From assembly GCA_963924555.1 (NCBI GenBank), contig OZ004582.1:620001-684000 (forward strand): a stretch of DNA of 64,000 bases. Direction: 5' to 3'. Positions 20,048 to 29,735 of this stretch are shown here, in pieces. Source of the stretch: Crambe crambe. Lineage: Eukaryota; Porifera; Demospongiae; Poecilosclerida; Crambeidae. Numbering within the stretch: the first letter of the stretch is position 1; each line of letters begins with the position of its first letter. Both the position numbers and the translations under genes were made by a program. The notes below the pieces were generated by a model, which had not been told where the DNA came from, ran no database searches, and saw only the letters and a program-made list of their open reading frames with translations.

Positions 20048-20865
20048 AGTATTTTTTGGATTTCTTGACTGATCTCTTTGAGCAAGGGATGCAGCACCGT
20101 TCTATAAACACAATTAGGTCAGCAGTATCTATGACACATGATAATATCGAAGGCATTCCAATTGGACAGCACCCCCTTGTCACTAGGCTCCTGAGAGGGG
20201 TTCACAATTTAAGACCCCCAAAGCCAAGATATGAGCATACATGGGATGTGGATGTAGTCACCAAGCACATTGTTAAAATGGGAAGCAATGAAGACTTGTC
20301 TCTCAAGCAGCTGTCACAAAAGTTAGCTGTACTTATGGCTTTGGTGGAAGCCAGTCGAACCTCGGAGTTGAGAGCATTGGACCTTAGATTCCGGGTATAT
20401 AAGCCGGACGGGGTGCAGTTCAGGTTAGCATCATTAACCAAGAAAAGGACTCCTGGAGCCCCGCCAAAGGTGCTATTTTTTGGAGCTTTCCCAGAGGAGG
20501 AGCGGTTGTGTGTGATGAAATGCCTTCATCACTATGAGAAAGTCACCTCAGAATTCAGACTGGAAGGAGGTGATGACCAGCCTCTTTTCCTATCTTACAC
20601 CAAGCCTCACAAGCCAGTGACTGCTCAAAGGATCGCTCATTGGATCAAGGATCTCCTCGCTGAGGCAGGGGTGGACACAAAGGTTTTCAAAGCTCACTCT
20701 GTGAGAGGAGCTTCCACTTCAGCGGCCATGGCCAAGGGTGTGTCAATTTCAGACATTTTACAAACTGCAGATTGGAGTAGAGAGTCTACTTTCAAACGGT
20801 TTTATTACCGCACAACCGGCTCAAATGAGTTTGCTAGAAGGATTCTCAAAAGCTCCCACAACTGA
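19735..20865 (+). CDS. DIRS ORF3, tyrosine recombinase
   Basis: About 376 aa from an ATG at 19735 (19681 is an alternative in-frame ATG); the frame itself stays open back to 17602. A SAM-like core-binding region (SGWSKGTNATYQSGWSKWAG, then YFLDFLTDLFEQG) precedes the catalytic domain. The recombinase residues are visible: R in ASRTSELRALD (codon at 20356), HxxR in KAHSVRGAS (codons 20695-20706) and the tyrosine cluster FKRFYYRTTG at about 20790-20820. The enzyme would integrate the circular cDNA. The first part overlaps the methyltransferase-coding part of ORF2. Confidence 0.9.
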   Translation: MGNTALVPSTPGDAGGISSTVTNIRVSTEGSIQQGSPLTGKKAVAVSRLESLRRHQVTGGISGKASRLLLSGWSKGTNATYQSGWSKWAGWCDSREIDPISCNVKYFLDFLTDLFEQGMQHRSINTIRSAVSMTHDNIEGIPIGQHPLVTRLLRGVHNLRPPKPRYEHTWDVDVVTKHIVKMGSNEDLSLKQLSQKLAVLMALVEASRTSELRALDLRFRVYKPDGVQFRLASLTKKRTPGAPPKVLFFGAFPEEERLCVMKCLHHYEKVTSEFRLEGGDDQPLFLSYTKPHKPVTAQRIAHWIKDLLAEAGVDTKVFKAHSVRGASTSAAMAKGVSISDILQTADWSRESTFKRFYYRTTGSNEFARRILKSSHN

Positions 20866-21023
20866 AATAGTGGTGAGAAGTAATGGACTCTGTGCCTAAA
20901 TGTTGGTTGACTTATAGTGCAGAATCCCCTGTGTGGTTTACAATGGAATTTAAGCAGCATCATAATTATTTATGGAGGGCCACCAGGCATAAGTGAGATT
21001 CGCTGGGTCTAAGCTTTAAAATC

Positions 21024-21137
21024 TACCAGTGGAACATGCAGCGAGTCTCACGAAGTATAATTGCCAATTTGGCGAGGGCCCGAAGGGCCCGAAGTCAAGT
21101 TGGGATTATATGAGTGAGACGAGCAAATGTTACACTG
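21024..21137 (-). repeat. DIRS internal complementary region
   Basis: 114 bp complementary to the two element ends joined head to tail: 21024-21060 matches the left end (16419-16457) and 21061-21137 the right end (about 21388-21465). It serves as the splint for circularising the cDNA. It spans the exact junction, including AATT. Confidence 0.9.
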
Positions 21138-21225
21138 CCCTCCCACCCTCCCCAAAAAGTTTATTTAATGGGTTGTTAGTTTTTGTTTTGTTTTTTCCCA
21201 TAGGTACTGTGTCGTAGCAAAGATT

Positions 21226-21390
21226 AAGCGGGATTTGGTCCTCGTGGCTGTCCTTTTATAGTGATGCTGACTATACCGTATTATAAAATTATTTTTATTT
21301 TTTTTTTTAAGTCTATTTATCACTATCGTTTAATTAGGAGCTACGAAATGATTTTGCTGTGGTTTGTGCAAATATGAAATATTTACCAGT
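21226..21390 (-). repeat. DIRS right inverted terminal repeat
   Basis: Reverse complement of 16451-16615 across the full 165 bp. Confidence 0.9.
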
Positions 21391-21465
21391 GTAACATTTG
21401 CTCGTCTCACTCATATAATCCCAACTTGACTTCGGGCCCTTCGGGCCCTCGCCAAATTGGCAATT

Positions 21466-22905
21466 GTATGTGTATGTACACGTACAGTCATCAGAGTCTA
21501 CACCTTGTGAATCAAGAAAGAAGTCCAAGCAGACTCATTTCAGTGAGTTTGAGAAATGAATCAATTCCTGTAGGTAGTGGTTACTCTACATCTAACATCA
21601 TTATTAGTGGTATTATTATAAAAATTTCCTAGAGCTGGTATAATTTATTATTTTCACTTATAATAGGACATCATGAGGGTGACGATGATGTAGAAGTTTC
21701 ATATTCTAGCGAAAAAAGTTGCATCAAGAAAAAGAAAACAAAGTGCCTGTTCCATCAAGTCGCTCATCAAGACAACAGCCAGTACACCCGTTGCCAGTTA
21801 GTTTTTATTTTGATTATAACAATAATTGACGATAATTAATTATAGATCAGTGCATGGAATTTTCGCTGATGAATTAGCTGAAGCCACCAAAAATTTCTGC
21901 AGAAACTCAATCATTGGAAACGGAAAGATTCGTTTTAGTAATGTAGCTATAAAGGTTCTAACACAGGTAAGGATATAATATTTCTTTGTAACTTGACTTG
22001 ATGTTTTAGGAAGGTAAAATGGCCTTTTTAAGAATCAAACCAAATCAACAGCTACAACCAGAATTAGCAGCAATGAATAGGTATCGCATAATAATTTTTT
22101 TCCCTTCATGATTTTCCGATATAGGTTCCGTCATCCCAACATACTCCAACTATTTGGTTATTGTACTAAACCTGTCGCATTGGTTTTTTTAATTTATGCC
22201 AAATGGAAATTTGTACCAGAATTACATGAGGTATAAGGGACTGTGTGTATTTATTTATTAGCTATTATTGTTATAATATAAATTGGAGAAAAGTGTAGCT
22301 TTAAGTTGGGCATTGAGTCTCTCCATTTTAACAGATGTATGCAAAGGGGTTGTATATCTACACACTGACAGCAAATCCACCCACTATTCATCAAGACATT
22401 AAATCGTTAGTTGCTTGTTATAATTTTTACAGAGCAAAAACTTTCAGGTGGACACACCATGTTTTCTTCAGAATGTAACATAAGATCAGAGGGCTACTAC
22501 CCACCGGAAGTGTCAATGGGAAAATATTCAGATAGGAGTGACGTTTACTCCTTTGGAGTGGTATGTCCATAGGATTTGGAATCAGTCTGACCACAGTTTA
22601 TCTATTATAAGTAATTTTTTTTTGTTTCAAACTATAGGTGGTGCTAGAGACATACTGGGCTAAAGGCATATGATCCGACCCTAAATTGGTATGCATAGCT
22701 GCAGGCAAGACATAGGAATTACGTATAGGTAATAAACAATGATGCATGCAGGTAGAACATCTTGAAGATGATCTCTGCAATGAAGATAAATTTGAGAAAG
22801 CTAGTGATTCTTTTCTTCATGCACCAACAGAAGAACAGTGTTTCATGATGTGGTGAAAGTTGCACTCAAATGACATAGTGTGAGACCAACTTCAGTTGAG
22901 GTAGC
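21466..22905 (+). pseudogene. IRAK/receptor-like protein kinase relic
   Basis: Exon-like blocks follow kinase order: a linker (SSESTPCESRKKSKQTHF, 21490-21567), about 21666-21798 (EGDDDVEVSYSSEKS), 21846-21966 (FADELAEATKNFCRNSIIGN, then VAIKVLTQ), 22009-22079, 22126-22231 (FRHPNILQLFGYC; a 1-nt shift separates LIY from MPNGNLYQNY), about 22330-22402 (NPPTIHQDIKS, the catalytic loop with Q in place of the usual R), 22446-22560 (PPEVSMGKYSDRSDVYSFGV) and a C-lobe fragment near 22750. The exon with the DFG motif is missing. The EELxxATxxF start and YSDRSDVYSFGVV are typical of IRAK and plant-like receptor kinases. Frameshifts and stops show decay. Its upstream exon appears to be split by the DIRS element. 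Confidence 0.75.
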
Positions 22906-23789
22906 TAGCTATACAACAAACTGATATTAGTATTGCACTTGCATAATTTTGGGTGGTACACTCCCTCTTGAGAAGCCTCAACAGTAAATGCTTGCACTTG
23001 CTACATGGCAACAAATGTCTGCTGGAGATGGGTACTCTGTTATAGCTACATACAAAATGTCTGGTGGGTTGGTTGACTCTATAATAATCAAATTAGGTAT
23101 TCAGTGGACATGTATACTAGCTAGTGCAGCTGCTTACAACCTTACAGACGTCATTGAGTTGCCTAGTTGCGTAGCGACCTTCTAGCAGATGATGTACTAG
23201 ACAGCTGTAAAATAGTTACTGTCCATTGCAGGTTGGTGGGGATAGGTACACTTTGTCTTATGGTTTACGGATTGTATAGCACATAAAAGGATCAGATTTC
23301 TTAGGTCCTTGTAAGCCACTACCTATTTCTCTGAAATCTACTGTATATAGGAAGCCTATACCTTGGATGGTATGTAATTTATCACCTATGCCCTTGCTTG
23401 TCTTTGGCATACTTTATTTAATTAAGGGTATTATTGTGCACTTGGTTTTGTTTACAGGTACTCAAGCTGCTTCCCTAAAGATAAACTCCAGTTTATTCAT
23501 GTAACCTCTATAATTGACATTAATATATCTTCCTGGCAAGGGATCAAATATATAATCTATAGATTCATTATATGCTACCTGAGGTATCTGAAGAAGGATG
23601 ATTAACTAGATACATGTATATATCTTGACAGCATGAACTGTAATACTTCCTGTAAAATGGAGTCAGCCCAATTTTTGAAGGTACTGGAAAGAAATGGACC
23701 TGGTGGTTCTGAGCATTGCATTTAGCCACAAATTAGAATCGATTTCTCTTGAGTAGTGTATTGTACCTATATATACTCATAATTAATTT
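22906..23789. other. Non-coding stretch
   Basis: Contains the copy (23122-23180) of the short repeat at 12375-12440. I see no gene and no end structure in the rest. Confidence 0.5.
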
Positions 23790-24405
23790 AGCATGATACC
23801 ATTAATTATCTGCAAACCATGTAAAGATGGATAGTTGTAGAGTTCATTAGGGACTCCACTCGGACATTTTGCCATTCTATTTTTTCTGATTAAATGATTA
23901 TTCCAGTTTTCCACAAACTCAGATCTTTGTTTAGTGGACAGATCATAGAATAGGCAAGGCAGCTCTCGTGGAAGTCACAGTGTGAATTGAAATGTCCCTC
24001 AGCAGCTATAGCTAATATGTAACTAAATTACCTTGAAGAGATCAATCCACCAGTGAGTTTTTCTTCACCTAAGCTGTGACCACCATGCTTCAATTCTCTA
24101 AATCAAACGATTTAAGCCGATAAACAATTATTGCTGCTTTAGGCTTACAATGTTGTGCCATACAAAAAACTTTTTCCCCCTTCAGAGTGATAGAATCGAA
24201 AAGCAATATGGATAGCTGCTAAACTTGAATTCTCTGTGCCATAGTCACTTCTTAGGATAGTTGGACAAGCTAAATAAAAATAGCTAATAATAAAGCTACT
24301 GATACTTAAAAACATACCTGCTAAACTTTCTACACTTTCTAGATAATATCTTGCTATGACCTTGGGGTTATGGTTTGATGGTGCAACCTGCAGTTTATTA
24401 TACAA
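23790..24405 (-). pseudogene. DDE integrase-like relic, C-terminal part (minus strand)
   Basis: Minus-strand reading gives PSNHNPKVIARYYLESVESL (about 24395-24325), an intron-like gap, then PTILRSDYGTENSSLAAIHI (second catalytic D in SDYGTENS), FRFYHSEGG, then IEAWWSQLR.RKTHWWIDLF (E in IEAWWS) near 24095-24030, and after a frameshift ENWNNHLIRKNRMAKCPSG and NELYNYPSLHG (about 23910-23830). The order SDxGTEN, EAWWS, WNxHxIR, CPSGxPxELY is that of an integrase-core family common in animals. The N-terminal part lies on the opposite strand at 24455-24545. Confidence 0.75.
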
Positions 24406-24454
24406 TTTAATTACAGTATTAGAGTATATTTATTATAATTGCATGTGCATGCAT

Positions 24455-24545
24455 GAATAATAGGGACCAAATTTCGTCTGGCATGTAGACGGCTATGACA
24501 AGTTGAGCCCATTTGGCTTCACAATATATGGATGCATTGATGGGT
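24455..24545 (+). pseudogene. DDE integrase-like relic, N-terminal part (plus strand, inverted)
   Basis: Plus-strand reading gives GPNFVWHVDGYDKLSPFGFT then IYGCIDG, the first catalytic-aspartate block of the same integrase family (WHxDGYDKL). The rest of the protein is on the minus strand immediately to the left, so an inversion breakpoint lies at about 24406-24440. Confidence 0.75.
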
Positions 24546-24696
24546 ATATTATAGCTAGCTAGTTATTGTAAGTTACCTTTGATCTATATATTCTCCTTTT
24601 CAACTGCTTCTTGCATCTTCTTTCACAGCCATTGGGATCTAACTCCTTCATAATTTTCATTAGTGTCTCTGCATTCGCAATTACTACTATGTATAT

Positions 24697-25190
24697 GAAT
24701 GCAAAAAATTTCTTCTAATAAAAAGTGAAGTAGGGATATCAGTAAAATTTAGCTGCATTCCTATCACTCCTACCCCTCCTAAAATTTCAATATTCACGCC
24801 CATATATACACCCAACTTAAATCCCTACTCTTCACCCCCCCTTCAGCAATAAGTGAGTCAAGAATCACAGCAATAATATTATTACAAAACTAATATTATT
24901 GCTGTGATTCTTGAGTTTGGTGATAATATTAATATTATTACAAAACTAGTAGTTTTGTAATAATATTATTGCTGTGATTCTTGAGTTTGGTGATGGGTAC
25001 GGGTAAGGGGTTACTTGACTCACTTATTGCTGAAGGGGGGGAGGGGGGGGGGGGGGGGGGGGGGGTGAAGAGTAGGGATTTAAGTTGGGTATATATTGAA
25101 ATTTTAGGAGGGGTAGGAGTGATAGGAATGCAGCTAAATTTTACTGCTATCCCTACTTCACTTTTTATTTAAAAGACATTTTTTGCATTC
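24697..25190. mobile_element. ~494-bp MITE with long inverted arms and nested palindromes
   Basis: The left arm from 24697 (gaatgcaaaaaat, then aaaaagtgaagtagggat) pairs with the right arm ending at 25190. Pairing extends more than 130 bp to agcaataagtgagtcaa near 24848 and 25010-25025. The centre holds nested palindromes based on cacagcaataatattattac, and a long G run lies at about 25037-25066. It has no coding capacity. A related end (catccctacttcac to ttttttgcattca) is seen at 44572-44612. Confidence 0.8.
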
Positions 25191-25233
25191 ACTTGTTTCC
25201 ATTCTTTTTCTTTGTAATTAGCTATATAAATTG

Positions 25234-26199
25234 AAATATAGCACTGGATATGGAAGATTATATAACAATACTTGTGTATTATTAATATTCATAAGAAGTA
25301 GTTATTTCCAAATATATGCTAAGAAAAGCTCAATGATTAATTTTGAATGTTATATTCGTCAGGGATGATTGACTGATGAAGTGGCTTCAATATCTTCACT
25401 TGGCAGAGAATGAGAAGGTGCAGTAGTGAAGAAATGAATGGCTGCACTTAGCTAATACCCAAATTTCATAATTATTGGTGTTTTCTTTTTTCAATTAATG
25501 TGTGTGGGCATGTGCAATAAGGAGTGATTGGGCAGTTTTTGTATTGAGAGTATCCTCTCGTGCATGCCTGCTGAGGGTTAATTTGCAATCGGTATTGTTT
25601 GCAAGCATAGGACTGAAGAATGTTTTGTTGTCTTGAGGGAGGAGAGTATGACTGACACTGAGGAGTGAAAAGCATTATTGTAGAGGAGCACAATCATTCA
25701 ATTTAATAATAGTTGTTGAGGTTTGGTTGTCTTACATGAGGGAGGATGGATGAGCATGTGCAGTGCAAATGAGAAACATTAAGTTGTATACTAGACGTTT
25801 GGTTGTCTTGTATGAGGGAGGGTGTGGGGAATGAGCAAATAAGAGTAGTAATTTGTGGCACGTGTGCTACCTCCTGTGTGTACATGTTATGATGCTGGTA
25901 GCTTTGATAGCAGGATTTTGTGCAGCTTAGTATACAGATCTGCTGTTGAGTACGTGATGATCGCGAGATTATATCTAAGTTATTATACTGGAAAAGAGAA
26001 GTAGCTATAGCTAAGTGATTTTGTACTGTTTTATATTACTTACGATTTCCATTGTACATGTTTCGGTCTGGAATTATAGATTATGGTGATGCATGTTATG
26101 TGTTGGTGGAAAATAGTTAAGTATGTACTCACACGGGAATGGGCAGAACCGTTGACGTCCCCTCCCCCTGGCCCTGGCCCTACCCCTCCATGCACCTTC
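25234..26199. repeat. Second copy of the 1-1430 dispersed repeat
   Basis: It follows the same order of segments as 1-1430 with small indels: tagcactggatatggaag, gggatgattgactgatga, tgttttgttgtcttgaggga, then gatctgctgtt, gtacgtgatgatcgcgag and acgggaatgggcagaac. It runs into the second micro-exon-like array. Confidence 0.85.
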
Positions 26200-27095
26200 T
26201 GGGTGAGGGTGGGAAGCTGGAGATGGCACTGGATGATGTAATTGTAAGATCATGAAAATTAATGTGTTATCTTCCTTATCTTCTGGGAGGGGGCGCGCAG
26301 CTGGAGGTGGCACTGGATGATGTAATTGTAAGATCATGAAATGTGCTATCTATAGAGAAATTTACATAGTTGCTTACCTTCTGGGAGGGGGTGGCGTGTG
26401 GGTGGAGGTGGCACTGGATGATGTAATTGTAAGAGCAGTAAATGTGATAGTTCTACATACATGTAGTTGCTCACCTTCTGGGATGGAGGTGGCACTGGAT
26501 GATGTAATTGTGAGAGTGGAGAAATTTCCATAGTTGCTTACCTTCTGGGAGGGGGCGGCGTGCGGCTGGAGGTGGCACTGGATGATGTAATTGTAAGAGC
26601 AGTGAATGTGATAATTCTACATACATGTAGTTGCTCACCTTCTGGGATGGGGTACACAGCTGGAGGTGGGACTGGATGATGTAATTGTGAAATTTCTATA
26701 GTTGCTTACCTTCTGGGAGGGGGTGCGCGGCTAGCTGAAGGTGGCACTGGATGATGTAATTGTAAGAACAGTGAACGTGATAATTATACATACATGTAGT
26801 TGCTCACCTTCTGGGATGGGGCGCACAGCTGGAGGTGGCACTGGATGATGTAATTGTGAGTGTGGAGAAATTTCCATAGTTGCTTACCTTCTGGGAGGGG
26901 GTGCGCGGCTGGAGGTGGCACTGGATGATGCAATTGTAAGAGCAGTGAATGTGATAATTCTACATACATGTAGTTGCTTACCTTCTGGGATGGGGCGCAC
27001 AGCTGGAGGTGGCACTGGATGATGAGTAATGAATGAAAATGCGTTATCTATAGTTCCTTACCTTCTGGGAGGGGGTGTGCAGCTGGAGGCACTGG
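26200..27095 (-). repeat. Tandem array B of micro-exon-like repeat units
   Basis: About eleven units. Cores near 26636, 26805, 26885 and 26978 are 33 nt, bounded on the minus strand by ATCCAG before and GTAAGC or GTGAGC after. Others measure 36 (26375, 26539), 20 (26471), 37 (26704) and 30 (27055). Units with GTAAGC (ggaggg type) and GTGAGC (ggatgg type) alternate between about 26375 and 26885, so the repeat there is a dimer of roughly 166-178 bp. The unit near 26277 has lost the donor GT. Predicted peptides are proline-rich (VPPPAAHPLPEG). Confidence 0.75.
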
Positions 27096-27610
27096 CATGG
27101 TGAAGTGAGCAAACTGCACAGAGCTAAGTACTGATTATGTGTAGCTGTACTGAGGAATGACTGAAACACAAGAAATAGCTATCAAAGCTGAACACCTCTA
27201 GCTCTAGCTAGCGTGCACCTACGTGGCCCCGCCCTTAAAATGGCGAAGAAAGATCAGCTAGTGTTCCATAATCACTGAATTGTGAAATGGAACTGTAGTG
27301 AAAACTAATAGCAAAAGATCAGCCTCTAGGTGCCGCTCTAACAGATGGCCCGAACAGAATTCTGATGACTATAGCCAGTTAGTCAGTACGCCGATCTGAT
27401 TATTATTATTATTATGTTGAAAACTAGAACAAAACTCAATTTTTGAAATCGTTTTTTGTTAATGTTATAGAATGAATTTTAGATTATTATATATTGTGTA
27501 GATGTAGGGATAGGGCCATGACTTGTGAGAATCTGTAGAGTAAGGGTAGAAGAGAAAGAAGAGTTTTTAGTTTATACTGTCCTATGGACTTTGACCTGCC
27601 ATCCCTACTT

Positions 27611-27632
27611 AGAGAGTGCTACCGCACTCTCT
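27611..27632. repeat. Short hairpin agagagtgc/gcactctct, copy 1
   Basis: The arms agagagtgc and gcactctct flank tacc. It is preceded by atccctactt. Further copies are at 28846-28868 and 29093-29114. Confidence 0.8.
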
Positions 27633-27738
27633 GATAGCATGTACATGAGCTGCATATTTTTACCTTCGTACAAGAAGATGATATTTCGACCTCAAAAGTT
27701 GCCACATAGCTCTATAATGAAGCAGTTGGTTAGAGGTA

Positions 27739-27803
27739 GCAAGTTCAATCTATGAATACTTACTGTATATAATATACAGTAAGTATTCATAGATTGAACT
27801 TGC
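27739..27803. repeat. 65-bp near-perfect palindrome
   Basis: The arms 27739-27770 and 27772-27803 are complementary around a single central base (27771). A palindrome with no spacer is normally unstable, which points to recent origin or an unusual element end. Confidence 0.9.
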
Positions 27804-27806
27804 ATA

Positions 27807-28117
27807 CAAATAAGGGGAAAAGCATTTCGTGAAATGAAAAAAAGATGTAGGGATGACCACTGCTCAAAAAAGTAAGGAAACAAGAAGGATGGAAATGGGA
27901 TCAATCTTTGTTCTGTATATCCAGCCAACAATCCCTACATATACACACATTACTACGCTATAATCTGAAGTTACCTGACGTATATGTAGGGATCGTTGGC
28001 TGGATATACAGAACAAAGATTGATCCCATTTCCATCCTTCTTGTTTCCTTACTTTTTTGAGCAGTGGTCATCCCTACATCTTTTTTTCATTTCACGAAAT
28101 GCTTTTTCCCTTACTTG
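27807..28117. mobile_element. Fold-back element with ~137-bp arms
   Basis: The arms 27807-27943 and 27981-28117 are nearly identical in inverted orientation, with a 37-bp spacer. Inside the arms are the motif gtagggatg and its complement. It begins four bases after the palindrome at 27739-27803. It is non-coding; it may give rise to double-stranded RNA if transcribed. Confidence 0.9.
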
Positions 28118-28622
28118 TTCCTGGTCTTTTTTCTTCTCTTTTATGGTTTTAGCTATGATTAGAGTTCATTCTTCTATGTGTATGCAGGGACAGATGAAAG
28201 AAGTTCTCCAATAGCATACCAGCCCAATCATTTATCGAGTCAAGGTGTTGTGTTGTTGAGCCATACTTGGAGGTCGAAGATGCTGAAATAGAGTCTACCG
28301 TGGTGAATCTAAATCCCCGAATCGATACAGTAGTCTATCATCAGCTAGAGCTAGCTAGCTAGCTAGCTAGAGACAGCTGAGTAATATTATGATTTCGAAT
28401 AATTGGATATTCAAATACATGCGCATGCGTATTATAGAAAAGATGGCTTCCTAATTGAATTAGTCGAGTGCTGTGCTCCATAGTGTCTCCTTTTTCATCG
28501 ACTCTTTCGAGGATCAACGAGTAGAAAAGATCGTAGTTGGTAGAATTTGGAGTGGATTTGTCCAGAAATCATGGCTGTAGCTTGAGTGGTTCGAGAGATA
28601 TGGTTGTCTAAGAAAAATAATA

Positions 28623-29116
28623 ATAATAATAGAGAAGAAGAAGAATATAGCGATTTACCTGCTTGCCGTATTTCTGAAACGGTAAGCTCCCTGGTCCTGA
28701 AACTTGGTCTGCACATCGTAGTAGGCTCTAGTAGGCTGGATAATCATTCACAGTATCTTTTGTTAGGTCTAAGTGGGAGAACTAGAATTTCACTTTAGTA
28801 TTAGTCTATAGGCGGCGAGCGCGGCCGTCCGAGTCATCCCTACATAGAGAGTGCTACCTGCACTCTCTGATAATAATAGAGAAGAAGAAGAATATAGCGA
28901 TTTACCTGCTTGCCGTATTTCTGAAACGGTAAGCTCCCTGGTCTTGAAACTTGGTCTGCACATTGTAGTAGGCTCTAGTAGGCTGGATAATCATTCACAG
29001 TAGCTTTTGTTAGATCTAAGTGGGAGAACAAGAATTTCACTTTAGTATTAGTCTATAGGCGGCGCGCGCGGCCGTCCGAGTCATCCCTACATAGAGAGTG
29101 CTACCGCACTCTCTGA
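28623..29116. repeat. Tandem duplication, period 247 bp
   Basis: 28623-28869 and 28870-29116 are near-identical direct copies. Each contains ggcggcg, gcggccgtccgag and ends with the agagagtgc/gcactctct hairpin. An inverted relative of the left copy and its upstream flank is at about 42770-42960. Confidence 0.9.
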
Positions 29117-29599
29117 TTATAAAAATTATTGCTGTACATGGCTACCTTCAGAATTGATCGAATGCTGGAGAGGAGGGTCAGCTTGTCGTCTAGCTAAACC
29201 AAGACGTTTGAATTGATATTTTAACCATCTTTGACTAAAATAATGTAGCTACGTGGATAATGACCTAACTTATTACAGCTAATTAATACCTCTTCACGAT
29301 GTTATACTTTGTAGCTAAGATAGCTAACAACACTTTATACGGCCTCCATGTATAAAACAATTCAGTTTAAAATAAACAACTAGCCATACATAGGTAAATA
29401 TAAGAGAGCCAACTTACCATCCATAGCTTACTTGAAAGTAGCTATGTGAGGATCGATAATATTATTCCCTACACGCACTGCGCGAAAAGCGGCGCATGTT
29501 GTGGCTGCGCTCGCTGTAGCCTGGTGTAGCCGACCCTTTACCTACACTCACAGTTGATAAAGGGTCGACTAGGTTTAGATATCGGCCATGCAACTGCAA

Positions 29600-29735
29600 A
29601 TTTATGAGTCTAGCCAAATTTCCGACAAATCTGAATGTTGCCAACAAATCTCCGACAAATTCCAGATAAATCTGAATCTCCAATAAAAAATCTCCGACAA
29701 ATCTGAATGTCGCCGACAAATCTCCGACAAATGTG
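29600..29735. repeat. Degenerate tandem repeat of aatctccgacaaatctgaat
   Basis: Four or five imperfect copies of a roughly 25-bp unit (tccgacaaatctgaatgtcgc). It lies directly upstream of the transposase relic at 29733. Confidence 0.75.

Larger units (their letters stand above)
16419..21465 (+). mobile_element. Complete DIRS-type tyrosine-recombinase retrotransposon
   Basis: The element is about 5.05 kb, bounded by AATT at 16419-16422 and 21462-21465. It shows the DIRS hallmarks: inverted terminal repeats of 165 bp (16451-16615 and 21226-21390), unequal terminal extensions (28 bp left, 75 bp right) and an internal complementary region at 21024-21137 that is the complement of the joined right and left ends. 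It carries three open frames: a gag-like ORF, RT/RNase H/methyltransferase, and a tyrosine recombinase. There is no duplicated target beyond the shared AATT, as expected for recombinase-mediated insertion of a circle. All frames are open, so it may be recent. Confidence 0.95.
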
